Part shown: piece after piece, positions 6,480-14,194 of the stretch
Layout of the letters: the number at the start of each line of letters is the position of its first letter
Position numbering within the stretch: position 1 is the first letter of the stretch
Program-made: the position numbers and the translations under genes
Notes under the pieces: model-generated
The model's input: the letters and a program-made list of their open reading frames with translations, nothing else
Told to the model about the DNA's origin: nothing
The model's database searches: none
Assembly: GCA_021152595.1 (NCBI GenBank)
Contig: JAGKVC010000100.1
Coordinates: forward strand, 1 to 17,505
Source: Clostridia bacterium
GTDB taxonomy: Bacteria > Bacillota > Clostridia > Oscillospirales > Ruminococcaceae
Length of the DNA: 17,505 nt
Direction of reading: 5' to 3'

Positions 6480-8101
6480 TGCTCATTCATAAACTGTATG
6501 CGGCTTGCAAGCCAGTCAGAGAGGAAATCCGCAGCCATTGCCTGCGTGGTGCATTTTTTCGCTTTGCCGGAAAGCTCCATAATCACAGCCTGATCCCTTG
6601 TGCTGCATCCCCAGCGCTCATCATTGCGCTTGAATGCATCGGCATATTCGGATTTATCGGCCGCGACCTGTTTGACTGCACGTTCAAAAATACCTGAGTC
6701 ATATGCAGCGGTCCACTTCTCGCGGATCACGTCCTGATACCAGTCGGCATACATCAAAACAGCAAGCCACGGATTTACCGTCTCATATTCGTTACCATTG
6801 ACATCCGGTACAATATTGCCCGCATAGAAGCCGGTGCCGTTCACACAACGGCTTTTGTTGCCCAGACCGGAATCGAAATCCCACGGTGCTTCAAAGGTCA
6901 GCTTCTTGTCTCCGTCTGCACTGAAATCGGCATCCATATAGAAACTGCTCCAGTAGATATCGGCATCACAGGTCAGCTCACTGATGATATACAAATCTGC
7001 AAGCGACTCGATATTAACTACCGCCTCAACCGCTTCCTGCGGTGTGAGATCTGTGCTTTCAGAAATCGTGCTGTAATCATCGCTGAATACATATGCCTGA
7101 TTGTCATATGCAGCATGATACATGATATTATAGACGTTATTCACGTAATTTGCAATGAAATCATGCTGTTCCTGTGTGTTGATCTCACTTTTGATTGTCA
7201 TTCCGATATCTTTTTTATAATCACGGTTATTTTCCGGCAGACAGGTAATTGTCTTACCGCTGCCGCCCTCGCCGTCAAAAGGCGTCAGCGGTGCATTATC
7301 CGCATAGTTCACATGGAACTGGTGCAGCGGATCCTCCTGATAGAAATAACCGTCAAATTCGAGAAAATACCCGATATCCGTGCCGGTGTAATCGGGCTCC
7401 GGATCGTTGATCTGAACGCGGTCGGAATGCACCTGCTGCATATCGGTCAGCAGATAGACGCCCCAGTATGCGCCGTTGATTTTCACCTCTACAAGCTCGG
7501 CATCCGAAGCGTAAAGTCCGTCCGGCTCAAGCATTTCACGAGCAATCTCCAGCGCAGTTTTATCGCGCAGCATGGATGCATCCTTATAGCAGGCAAGGAG
7601 CAGCCAGTTCCGCGCTTCCGAACCGCCCTCATCGGGAATGAGCTTCTGTTTTTCAGTAAATTTGATTCTGAGCGGCTTTTTCTGATAATTCGTCGTCCAG
7701 TTTCCGCGCACCTTGACCTCAGCTTCCGCGCCGTCCAGAGCGATGCGGTTCTCCGGATCTTTGAGCGAAACCTTACATGTCTCATAGTAGGGCGCAGGCG
7801 GCATCTTATAGCCCGGTGTCCATGTAGCGATCTGCTCAGAAACATGCTCGGCAACGGGCTCCGTCACAAAATCCAGTACATCCGGATCCTGATTGACCGT
7901 CTCAATCGAAATCACAGGCATAGAGGTCGGCAGACCGTCGTCAGCCGCAGTTTTCTCTGCACTGCTTTCCGATGCCGCGCTGCTCTCCGCAGATGACGAT
8001 TCAGAATTTCCAGTCGAATCCGGTGAAGAATTCTGCATCGTGCAGCTCATAAGCATACATCCTGCTGCTGCAAGCAGAATACAGGTAGAAAGACTTTTCA
8101 T
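6467..8101 (-). CDS. CotH-kinase-family lipoprotein
   Basis: The ATG at 8099-8101 sits 6 bases after GGAGTG and is chosen over a GTG three codons earlier that overlaps the ribosome site. The 544-residue product opens with a lipoprotein signal (lipobox LMSC, Cys20) and a Ser/Glu/Ala-rich linker (to about 55). The CotH domain follows: VRGNWTTNYQKKPLRIKF (about 131-148), NWLLLACYKDASMLRDK (about 165-181), GVYLLTDMQQV (about 214-224) and the PWDFDSGLGN metal/nucleotide segment (about 406-415). Spore-coat CotH phosphorylates Ser on coat proteins, and bacterial surface relatives are widespread in ruminococci, often with dockerins. Here a lipid anchor replaces the dockerin. Kinase activity in this protein is inferred from the family only. 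The gene is first in an overlapping pair with the patatin gene. Confidence 0.88.
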   Translation of the reverse strand: MKSLSTCILLAAAGCMLMSCTMQNSSPDSTGNSESSSAESSAASESSAEKTAADDGLPTSMPVISIETVNQDPDVLDFVTEPVAEHVSEQIATWTPGYKMPPAPYYETCKVSLKDPENRIALDGAEAEVKVRGNWTTNYQKKPLRIKFTEKQKLIPDEGGSEARNWLLLACYKDASMLRDKTALEIAREMLEPDGLYASDAELVEVKINGAYWGVYLLTDMQQVHSDRVQINDPEPDYTGTDIGYFLEFDGYFYQEDPLHQFHVNYADNAPLTPFDGEGGSGKTITCLPENNRDYKKDIGMTIKSEINTQEQHDFIANYVNNVYNIMYHAAYDNQAYVFSDDYSTISESTDLTPQEAVEAVVNIESLADLYIISELTCDADIYWSSFYMDADFSADGDKKLTFEAPWDFDSGLGNKSRCVNGTGFYAGNIVPDVNGNEYETVNPWLAVLMYADWYQDVIREKWTAAYDSGIFERAVKQVAADKSEYADAFKRNDERWGCSTRDQAVIMELSGKAKKCTTQAMAADFLSDWLASRIQFMNEQWHK

Positions 8102-8158
8102 ACAATTCACTCCGTAATAATCGGCAAATCCGGAACAGCTCCGGTCTCAAATATAAAC

Positions 8159-8187
8159 AGTATAGCACGAATCAGACGGAATGTCAA
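8159..8187 (-). promoter_or_regulatory. Sigma-A promoter of the CotH-patatin operon
   Basis: On the complement TTGACA (8182-8187), 17 bases, TATACT (8159-8164). The -35 begins inside the T-tract of the preceding terminator (8191-8220), so the end of one unit and the start of the next are fused. The expected start is near 8152, about 50 bases ahead of the ATG. Confidence 0.88.
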
Positions 8188-8190
8188 GAA

Positions 8191-8220
8191 AACCGCCCTG
8201 CATATCTCAGCAGAGCGGTT
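8191..8220 (-). terminator. Rho-independent terminator of the linker-protein gene
   Basis: On the minus strand an 11-base stem (AACCGCTCTGC with GCAGGGCGGTT, one G-U pair) has an 8-base loop and is followed by TTCTTGACA. It begins 15 bases after the stop at 8236. The G-U pair makes the fold better on this strand than on the plus strand, fixing the direction. Confidence 0.82.
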
Positions 8221-8235
8221 GATTCTTCTTTATTC

Positions 8236-9282
8236 TTATTTCACCCAGTCACGCAGGCCGGTATAATCGGTCAGCGTGTAGAGTCTGCCTTCGTTGAGAA
8301 GGTTTGCATCAGTGACCTCATTGAGCAGCTCAGCAACCCAGAGTGCATTTTCTGTATAGGTCGGAGCCGGACCGTTCGGATCACCGATTGTATAGGAATC
8401 CGTCGTGATAACAACATTGTGATTTGCAAGACCGATATCAACCATATTGATACGAAGATCAGCATCAACGCCGTTGACATCAGACATCTTGCTTCTCAGG
8501 AAGACCTTGCTGCCCTCGACACGGATTGCCCACTCGGACATCGCGTAATCGCAGGAGCGCTCACCGAGCTTATGGACTTCGCCGTCCTTGATGCCGTAAA
8601 GCGCAAAGACCGGATAAACGGAGCAGATCGAGCTGTAATTTTCAAGACGGACAACGAGGAGCTCCAGTTCGCCGGAGTTAGAGAAATCACGAATCAGAAC
8701 GCTGGAAAGGCCTTCGCCGTTCTCCGGACGCTTGCCTTCACCGACAGGTGCAAGACCATACTTCGGAATCAGCTCATCCTTCACGTACTTCTGATAGAGC
8801 GCAACCGGATCCTTTTCGGTCTCGGTCTTGGTATCGTCCTTCTTGCCGCCATCGGCCTTGGCCGTGGTCTGCTTCTGATCATCCTTCTCAGACTTAGCAG
8901 GCTTTGTTTCAGCAGCCTTGGTCTCAGCAGGCTTGGTTTCGGGAGCCTTTGTCGTCTCAGGCTTTGTCTCGGAAGCAGTTGTGGTTTCCGATTCCTTTTC
9001 CGTTTCAGCAGCCGTTGTCGCAGCCTCCGTTGCAGCAGCCTCGGTTACCTCCTTGGCTGTTGTCTCGCTTTCGGCAGAATCCGTGGCAGCCGGTGCCGCT
9101 GTCGTGATAGATGCAGCACGGCGCGTTGTCTCAACTTCGGTCTGGGCAACAGTATCCTGCTGGAAGATGCCGCTCTGTCCAAGACGGTAGACCAGAAGGC
9201 CGAGTGTACCAAGCACAAAGACTGACAGCACAGAGATCAGGATAATGAGTGGGAGTTCGATTCCGCGCGGTTTAACTTTCAT
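8236..9282 (-). CDS. Membrane-anchored protein with Thr/Glu/Lys-rich linker and C-terminal extracellular domain, function unknown
   Basis: The open frame continues upstream through the tRNA gene, so it is shortened to the ATG at 9280-9282. That ATG is preceded at 10 bases by a GGGGG ribosome site. The 348-residue product starts with MKVKPRGIELP and one membrane helix (about 11-33). A low-complexity segment (about 43-155) follows, rich in Thr, Glu, Ala and Lys, with repeats of the type ETKPxETKA. The C-terminal domain (about 158-348) contains RDFSNSGELELLVV, reminiscent of the DxNxDGxxELLVV strands seen in other clostridial secreted proteins. The domain should face the cell exterior. I do not recognise a named family. 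The gene is followed by a terminator at 8191-8220. Only a weak promoter candidate (TTGCTG, 17 bases, TACATA) was seen in 9300-9400. Confidence 0.8.
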   Translation of the reverse strand: MKVKPRGIELPLIILISVLSVFVLGTLGLLVYRLGQSGIFQQDTVAQTEVETTRRAASITTAAPAATDSAESETTAKEVTEAAATEAATTAAETEKESETTTASETKPETTKAPETKPAETKAAETKPAKSEKDDQKQTTAKADGGKKDDTKTETEKDPVALYQKYVKDELIPKYGLAPVGEGKRPENGEGLSSVLIRDFSNSGELELLVVRLENYSSICSVYPVFALYGIKDGEVHKLGERSCDYAMSEWAIRVEGSKVFLRSKMSDVNGVDADLRINMVDIGLANHNVVITTDSYTIGDPNGPAPTYTENALWVAELLNEVTDANLLNEGRLYTLTDYTGLRDWVK

Positions 9283-9410
9283 AAGGTTTATACCCCCTGT
9301 AAATAAAATTTCGGAGATTCCTGTCCGGCGATCCCAGTCAGACATTATGTATTTGTATTCAGCAGATGCAGCAAAATTGAGCAGCGCCGAACAGGTACCA
9401 TGAACATAGT

Positions 9411-9444
9411 AAAAAGGGCGTCCCAGAGGATTCGCCGGAACGCC
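9411..9444 (-). terminator. Terminator of the tRNA-Pro transcript
   Basis: On the minus strand GGCGTTCC (9437-9444) pairs with GGGACGCC (9417-9424), 8 base pairs including one G-U, with a 12-base loop. It is followed by CTTTTT (9411-9416). This would end a tRNA precursor with a trailer of roughly 150 bases. Confidence 0.75.
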
Positions 9445-9452
9445 AGATGTCA

Positions 9453-9562
9453 ACCGGCGATGCCGGTCAGGATGCCGGATCAAACCAGATTCCGGAATCA
9501 GATTCATCAGGCAGACCGGCAGTAAATGCCGGAATGCCGGATCCGAATGCGGACAAATCCGC
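9453..9562. repeat. Cluster of short palindromes in the tRNA trailer
   Basis: Four compact perfect dyads lie in this stretch: ACCGGCgatGCCGGT (9453-9467), GATTCCGGAATC (9488-9499), CCGGCAgtaaaTGCCGG (9516-9532) and GCGGAcaaaTCCGC (9549-9562). The word ATGCCGG occurs four times (starting 9460, 9472, 9526, 9534). No reading frame is needed to explain it. It lies between the mature tRNA end and the terminator. Confidence 0.55.
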
Positions 9563-9565
9563 AGA

Positions 9566-9638
9566 TCGGAGTGACAGGATTCGAACCTGCGGCATCCTGC
9601 TCCCAAAGCAGGCGCGCTACCAGCTGCGCTACACCCCG
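9566..9638 (-). tRNA. tRNA-Pro (anticodon TGG)
   Basis: The complement folds as a full cloverleaf. The acceptor is CGGGGTG (9632-9638) with CACTCCG (9567-9573), one G-U pair, and discriminator A at 9566. The D stem is GCGC/GCGC and the anticodon stem CCTGC/GCAGG. The loop TTTGGGA places the anticodon TGG at 9603-9605. The T arm is GCAGG-TTCGAAT-CCTGT. CCA is not encoded, so it is added after processing. The gene has its own promoter (9647-9675) and a terminator (9411-9444). Confidence 0.95.
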
Positions 9639-9646
9639 TCTTACAT

Positions 9647-9675
9647 ATTGTATCATGTTTCGATTCATTTGTCAA
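9647..9675 (-). promoter_or_regulatory. Sigma-A promoter of tRNA-Pro
   Basis: On the complement TTGACA (9670-9675), 17 bases, TACAAT (9647-9652). The expected start lies within a few bases of the mature tRNA 5' end at 9638, so the leader is very short. Confidence 0.88.
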
Positions 9676-9766
9676 GTATTCTCAATATAAAAAACTTATA
9701 CATCTTGTATAACGATATTTTAATTCAACGGAGAGTGCATTCCAAACAAAAATCTGCCCAGAATTA

Positions 9767-9795
9767 TTGACTTTTTCGTAAATCTATGCTATACT
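9767..9795 (+). promoter_or_regulatory. Sigma-A promoter of the hpt-ABC transporter unit
   Basis: TTGACT (9767-9772), 17 bases, TATACT (9790-9795). It is divergent from the tRNA promoter, with about 90 bases between them. Transcription should start near 9802, about 60 bases before the hpt ATG. Confidence 0.82.
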
Positions 9796-9864
9796 ATCTG
9801 TAGGTATATGATATTCCACCTATCATCCGTTTTCTATAATAAATACGAAAGGATTATTCTCATC

Positions 9865-10416
9865 ATGAAAGAACGTTTTACAGTCCTCAAATCCGACGCA
9901 GAAATCCGTGCACGCATCAAAGAGCTTGCTGCGGATATTTCAAAAGACTATCAGCATATTCAGCCGGATAATCCGCTGCTTGTTCTCTGCACACTGCGCG
10001 GAGCAATCTTCTTTTCGGCAGATCTTGTGCGGGAACTGACGATCCCCTGCGAGATTAACTTTATAAAGGTACAGTCCTATCAGGGAACAAGACCTGCCGG
10101 TTCACCGATCTTTGAGCTTGGCGAACGGATCGACGTCCGCGGCAGAGAGGTTCTGATCGTTGAGGATATCGTCGATACCGGTCAGACGATGGACACCGTC
10201 ATGCAAAACTTTTCCGACAAGGGTGCAGCAAGCATCCGGATCGCCACCATGCTGGATAAGCCCTCCCGCCGCTATCAGCATCTGGTCGATCATGTGAAGC
10301 CTGACTACATCGGCTTCCAGATCGACGACTACTTTGTTGTCGGCTGGGGACTTGACTATAATGAGGACTTCCGCCTGCTTCCGGATATCATGATCTACGA
10401 TCCGGATGCAGAATAA
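9865..10416 (+). CDS. hpt: Hypoxanthine phosphoribosyltransferase
   Basis: The enzyme converts hypoxanthine (and often guanine) plus PRPP to IMP/GMP in cytosolic purine salvage. The 183-residue length is typical. Visible motifs are CTLRGAIFFSADL (42-54, including the LRGA PPi-binding loop), the PRPP motif VLIVEDIVDTGQTM (96-109), DKPSRR (131-136) and FVVGWGLDYNEDFRLLPDI (157-175). An earlier in-frame ATG at 9808 lies almost at the transcription start and adds a non-conserved stretch, so the ATG at 9865 (AAAGGA upstream, about 11-base spacing) is preferred. The ABC ATPase gene follows after 15 bases, so the two are probably co-transcribed. In many Firmicutes hpt sits with tilS and ftsH, and that linkage is not seen here. 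Confidence 0.93.
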   Translation: MKERFTVLKSDAEIRARIKELAADISKDYQHIQPDNPLLVLCTLRGAIFFSADLVRELTIPCEINFIKVQSYQGTRPAGSPIFELGERIDVRGREVLIVEDIVDTGQTMDTVMQNFSDKGAASIRIATMLDKPSRRYQHLVDHVKPDYIGFQIDDYFVVGWGLDYNEDFRLLPDIMIYDPDAE

Positions 10417-10431
10417 CGAAAGGAACTGCCA

Positions 10432-11133
10432 ATGCCGTTTGTTCAGCTAAAGGATGTCTCCAAGGAATACAAAGGCGAGGAGATCCATGTCAAGGCCGCG
10501 GACAGCGTGAGCTTTGAGATCGAAAAAGGCGAATTCGTCATCATCGTCGGGCCGTCCGGTGCCGGTAAAACAACCGTCCTGAATCTGCTCGGCGGTATGG
10601 ATACCTGCGACAGCGGCGAGATTCTCGTTGACGGAAGCCGCATTGACGGTATGAATTCGCTTGAACTGACACGCTACCGCAGAGAAGAAATCGGATTTGT
10701 CTTTCAGTTCTATAATCTGGTACAGAATCTGGCAGCGATTGAAAACATTGAGCTTTCAACGGAAATCTGTCAGGATCCGGCGCCTGCAATGGATATGCTG
10801 CAAAAGGTCGGGCTCGCAGACAGAGCCGAGCATTTTCCGGCACAGCTTTCCGGCGGCGAACAGCAGCGTGTCTCGATCGCACGCGCGCTTGCAAAAAAGC
10901 CGAAGCTGCTACTCTGCGACGAGCCGACCGGCGCACTGGACTTCCAGACCGGCAAAACAGTTCTGCAATTATTGCAGGATTGCTGCCGGAACGACGGCAT
11001 GACGGTAATCGTCATTACGCATAACCGCGCGCTGCTCCCGATGGCGGACAGAGTCATTGAACTGCGCGGCGGCAAAGTATCGGATGTAACACTGCAAAAG
11101 CACCCTGTCTCTGTTTCAGAGATCGTCTGGTGA
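10432..11133 (+). CDS. ABC transporter ATP-binding protein (MacB/LolD/FtsE-like)
   Basis: This 233-residue nucleotide-binding subunit has all the expected motifs: Walker A GPSGAGKTT (40-48), Q-loop FQF (Gln92), signature LSGGEQQ (139-145), Walker B LLLCDEPTGALD (159-170) and the H-loop His197 in ITHN. The DEPTGALD wording and FVFQFYNL are typical of ATPases paired with FtsX/MacB-type permeases. These work by mechanotransmission, moving lipids, peptides or antibiotics, or controlling cell-wall enzymes, rather than by classical import. AAAGGAAC precedes the ATG. The permease follows after 15 bases. Confidence 0.93.
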   Translation: MPFVQLKDVSKEYKGEEIHVKAADSVSFEIEKGEFVIIVGPSGAGKTTVLNLLGGMDTCDSGEILVDGSRIDGMNSLELTRYRREEIGFVFQFYNLVQNLAAIENIELSTEICQDPAPAMDMLQKVGLADRAEHFPAQLSGGEQQRVSIARALAKKPKLLLCDEPTGALDFQTGKTVLQLLQDCCRNDGMTVIVITHNRALLPMADRVIELRGGKVSDVTLQKHPVSVSEIVW

Positions 11134-11148
11134 TTCACGGGAGAACGA

Positions 11149-14124
11149 ATGAAGAAAAAGCATACACTTCTGCGCAACACGCTCCGCAGCGCATGGCGCA
11201 CCAGAGAACGCTTCCTCTCACTGTTCGGCATCATTGCAATCAGCACCGGATTCTTTGCCGGACTCAAGGCAACCAGTCCCGATATGAAGCAATCCGCAGA
11301 ACAGTATTACCGCGATACCGCACTCATGGATCTGCATCTGGTCTCAAACGCAGGATTCTGTGATGATGAACTGGATGCACTGGCTGAACGCGATGACATC
11401 TTACAGATCTGCGGCGGATATTCCGAGACCGTGTTTCTGCCGCTCTCCGAATCCGCCTCCAATGCAACCGTACAGGTCTGGAGCTTGCTGCAAAACGGCA
11501 AAAAAGATGCGCCGCAGATCAATCAGCCGGTTCTGACTGAGGGCAGAATGCCTGCGGCAAAGGATGAATGCCTGATCGAGGTCAATACGCCGCAGCAGAT
11601 TCAGGTCGGGGATACCATTACACTGACCATACCGGAAAACCGCAGTTCGCGGCTTGCGGTCACGGAATATACAGTTGTCGGCAGAGCGGATTCTTCCATG
11701 TACGTGGACTTTCAGCGCGGTACAACAACGATCGGCAACGGCAGCATCGACTGCTTTCTGCTCACTCTGCCCGATGCGTTTGATTCGGATATCTATACAG
11801 ATGTATTCCTGACGCTGACAGAAACCGGCGATCTTGACAGCTTTTCTGCGCGTTATCTGACAGAGGTTTCCGATGCGGCTGATGATCTGACCGCACAGGC
11901 AAAAGAGCTCTCCGAACCGCGGAAAGAACAAATCCTCGCGGATGCGGACAAAGAACTGAAGCAGGCACGCGCCGATCTCGATCAGGGCTGGCAGGAATAT
12001 GAATCCGGCACAAAAGCACTTGAAGAATCGCTTGACAGCGGCCGTTCCGAAATCGAAAAAGCACGCAGCGAGCTTGATAAGACACGCGAGAAGATCATCG
12101 AAGCGAATGAAAAATATCAGGCGTCTGTTGAACAATATGAATCCGGCGTTAAGGATATTCAGCAGCGGCAGGATGTCATTGACGCAAAAAAGAAGAAAAA
12201 AGACGGCACGATCGACGAGCTGAATGCGCTCCGGCGGTCTCTGAATGCACTCGCCAATACCAAGCGTCAGCTTGATAAAACAGCAGAAAAGCTCGAAGCT
12301 CAGGAAGCTGACTATCTCAAGGCGGCTGCAAAGCTCGATCAGCAATCAGATGAGCTTGACAAAACTGCTGCCAAAGAATATACAAGGCTCGCGGAAGCAA
12401 AGGATGAACTCGAAAAGGGCGAAACCGACTATGCAAAGGCTGTTGCCGATGCAGAAGCCATTGCAGACGGCATCAAATGGTATGCGTTTGACCGCAGTGA
12501 CAATCCCGGCTGGAGCAGCTACGGCGAGGATGCAGACCGCGTAGACCGGATTGCAAGGATCTTTCCTGTATTTTTCCTGCTGGTTGCATCACTGGTCTGT
12601 CTGACGACCATGACGCGCATGGTTGAAGAACAGCGCACCGAAATCGGCACATGCCGCGCACTGGGCTATTCTGAGGGCAGCATCGCCATGCAGTTTGTCA
12701 TGTATGCTGTCATTGCGAGCGTACTCGGCACCGCTGTCGGTACAATCATCGGATTCCAGGTATTTCCGCGCGTGATCTTCCGCTGCTACGGGATGATGTA
12801 TCATTTTCCGCCGGTCAGATGCCCGTATCATATCGGGTATGCACTGATCTGTCTCGCTGCCTCACTGCTTTGTACGGGGATCGTTGCGGCGATCGCCTGC
12901 GGCTCTGCAATGAGAGAGGTCCCTGCAATGCTGATGCGCCCGAAGCCCCCGAAAAAGGGCAAGCGTATCCTGCTTGAAAAGTGGCACTGGTTCTGGAGCA
13001 GATGCAGCTTCCGCTTTAAGGTGACAATCCGCAACTTCTTCCGCTATCGCAGCAGAGTTCTCATGACGGTAATCGGAATCTGCGGCTGTACAGCGCTGCT
13101 TGTTACAGGATTCGGACTGTATCACGCAATCGCTTCGATTGTCGATCTGCAATTCGGTGAGATCTTTGTCTATGATGTCACCGGCATGTATGATGAAACC
13201 GATACACACCGCGAAATCCTCCGCGATACGCTGGAGCATACATCCGAAATCAGCGGCTATCTGTTCGGCATGACAAAATCGGGAACCGTCCGCGCTAATC
13301 ACCGCAGCTATGAGGTATCGGTCATTGTCCCCGATGAACCGGAGCATATACGGGATTTCATCGTGATGCGGGACAGAAAAACGCATTCCGCGATTGAACT
13401 GCAAGACGACGGCATCATTCTCAATGAGAAGCTCGCAAAGCTGCTCGGTGTCTCCGTCGGGGACAGCGTAACGCTTGCAGATGCATCGAAGCCTGTTCAG
13501 GTCACCGGCATCATGGAAAACTACGCCATGAACCGCATTATCATGACGCCGAAATGCTGCAGGGCACTGTTCGGAAGCTATCGCGCAAACTGCTTCTTTG
13601 CAAATGAAACACCAGGCACGGATGAGGATGCACTCGGCGCGCATCTTCTTCACTCCGATGCGCTGATCGGGATTCATTTTACATCTCAGAGCGGCGCGCG
13701 GTTCCGGGAGCTGGTCAAAGCACTCGGGCTCATCGTCGCTGTGATCATCATTTTCTCCGGACTGCTCGCATTTGCCGTCCTTTATAATCTTGCAAATATC
13801 AATATTCTTGAACGCACGCGCGAGCTTGCAACGCTCAAGGTGCTCGGATTCTATCACAAAGAGGTTTACGCGTATATCTTCCGGGAAAATATCCTGTCGT
13901 CGGTCTGCGGCATGCTCTGCGGACTTGTTGCCGGAATTTTCCTCTGCCGCTATGTTGTGCAGACCGCAGAGGTCGATGTCGTGATGTTTGCGCCGGATAT
14001 ACCGTGGTACTGCTTTGTTTTCGCAGCGGTCATGACACTGCTGTTCACGGTGCTTGTCAACCTGATGCTGCGCGGAAAGCTCCGCCGCATTGATATGGCC
14101 GGCTCCATGAAGGCAATCGAATAA
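11149..14124 (+). CDS. Large FtsX/MacB-type ABC permease with extracytoplasmic coiled coil
   Basis: The 991-residue permease is paired with the ATPase ahead of it (15-base gap, GGGAG ribosome site). About eight membrane helices are visible: near 22-40, 470-488, 514-538, 562-585, 638-658, 858-878, 914-934 and 953-973. This gives two FtsX modules, each with the cytosolic segment typical of the family (EQRTEIGTCRALGY at 495-507 and ERTRELATLKVLGF at 888-901). The first ectodomain (about 43-250) is followed by a highly charged Lys/Glu/Asp heptad-like coiled coil (about 250-435) just before helix 2. The second ectodomain spans about 660-855. Such double-FtsX proteins with a coiled coil occur widely in Clostridia, with substrates mostly unknown. 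A role in envelope export or control of a wall hydrolase is inference. No terminator is visible after it. Confidence 0.88.
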   Translation: MKKKHTLLRNTLRSAWRTRERFLSLFGIIAISTGFFAGLKATSPDMKQSAEQYYRDTALMDLHLVSNAGFCDDELDALAERDDILQICGGYSETVFLPLSESASNATVQVWSLLQNGKKDAPQINQPVLTEGRMPAAKDECLIEVNTPQQIQVGDTITLTIPENRSSRLAVTEYTVVGRADSSMYVDFQRGTTTIGNGSIDCFLLTLPDAFDSDIYTDVFLTLTETGDLDSFSARYLTEVSDAADDLTAQAKELSEPRKEQILADADKELKQARADLDQGWQEYESGTKALEESLDSGRSEIEKARSELDKTREKIIEANEKYQASVEQYESGVKDIQQRQDVIDAKKKKKDGTIDELNALRRSLNALANTKRQLDKTAEKLEAQEADYLKAAAKLDQQSDELDKTAAKEYTRLAEAKDELEKGETDYAKAVADAEAIADGIKWYAFDRSDNPGWSSYGEDADRVDRIARIFPVFFLLVASLVCLTTMTRMVEEQRTEIGTCRALGYSEGSIAMQFVMYAVIASVLGTAVGTIIGFQVFPRVIFRCYGMMYHFPPVRCPYHIGYALICLAASLLCTGIVAAIACGSAMREVPAMLMRPKPPKKGKRILLEKWHWFWSRCSFRFKVTIRNFFRYRSRVLMTVIGICGCTALLVTGFGLYHAIASIVDLQFGEIFVYDVTGMYDETDTHREILRDTLEHTSEISGYLFGMTKSGTVRANHRSYEVSVIVPDEPEHIRDFIVMRDRKTHSAIELQDDGIILNEKLAKLLGVSVGDSVTLADASKPVQVTGIMENYAMNRIIMTPKCCRALFGSYRANCFFANETPGTDEDALGAHLLHSDALIGIHFTSQSGARFRELVKALGLIVAVIIIFSGLLAFAVLYNLANINILERTRELATLKVLGFYHKEVYAYIFRENILSSVCGMLCGLVAGIFLCRYVVQTAEVDVVMFAPDIPWYCFVFAAVMTLLFTVLVNLMLRGKLRRIDMAGSMKAIE

Positions 14125-14194
14125 TATACACAAATATCCGCTGTGTCTGCATATATTTCATGTTTTCAGCTGTTTCGTGAAAGGGGTATTTCAT

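Noticed and set aside
7115..7996. 293-codon open frame on the plus strand
   Set aside because: Antisense to the CotH-family lipoprotein gene, with shadow-frame composition and no start signals.
8880..9010. Tandem-like short repeats suggesting a CRISPR or minisatellite
   Set aside because: The repetition is the codon-level echo of the Thr/Glu/Lys/Pro linker in the membrane-anchored protein. There are no constant repeats with unique spacers.
9453..9562. CCGGCAT-rich stretch considered as a CRISPR array or an attachment site
   Set aside because: Repeat units are too short and irregularly spaced for CRISPR, and no integrase or duplicated tRNA end is present.
11401..12345. 314-codon minus-strand frame with hydrophobic character
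   Set aside because: It is the complement of the Lys/Glu-rich coiled-coil coding region, which turns into Phe/Leu codons on the other strand. No other support.
12862..14133. 423-codon open frame on the minus strand
   Set aside because: It lies wholly antisense to the ABC permease, is rich in His/Cys/Arg as expected for a shadow frame, and shows no ribosome site or domain.
14125..14194. Possible terminator or promoter between the permease and CAP genes
   Set aside because: No GC-rich hairpin with a T-run and no acceptable -35/-10 pair could be seen.
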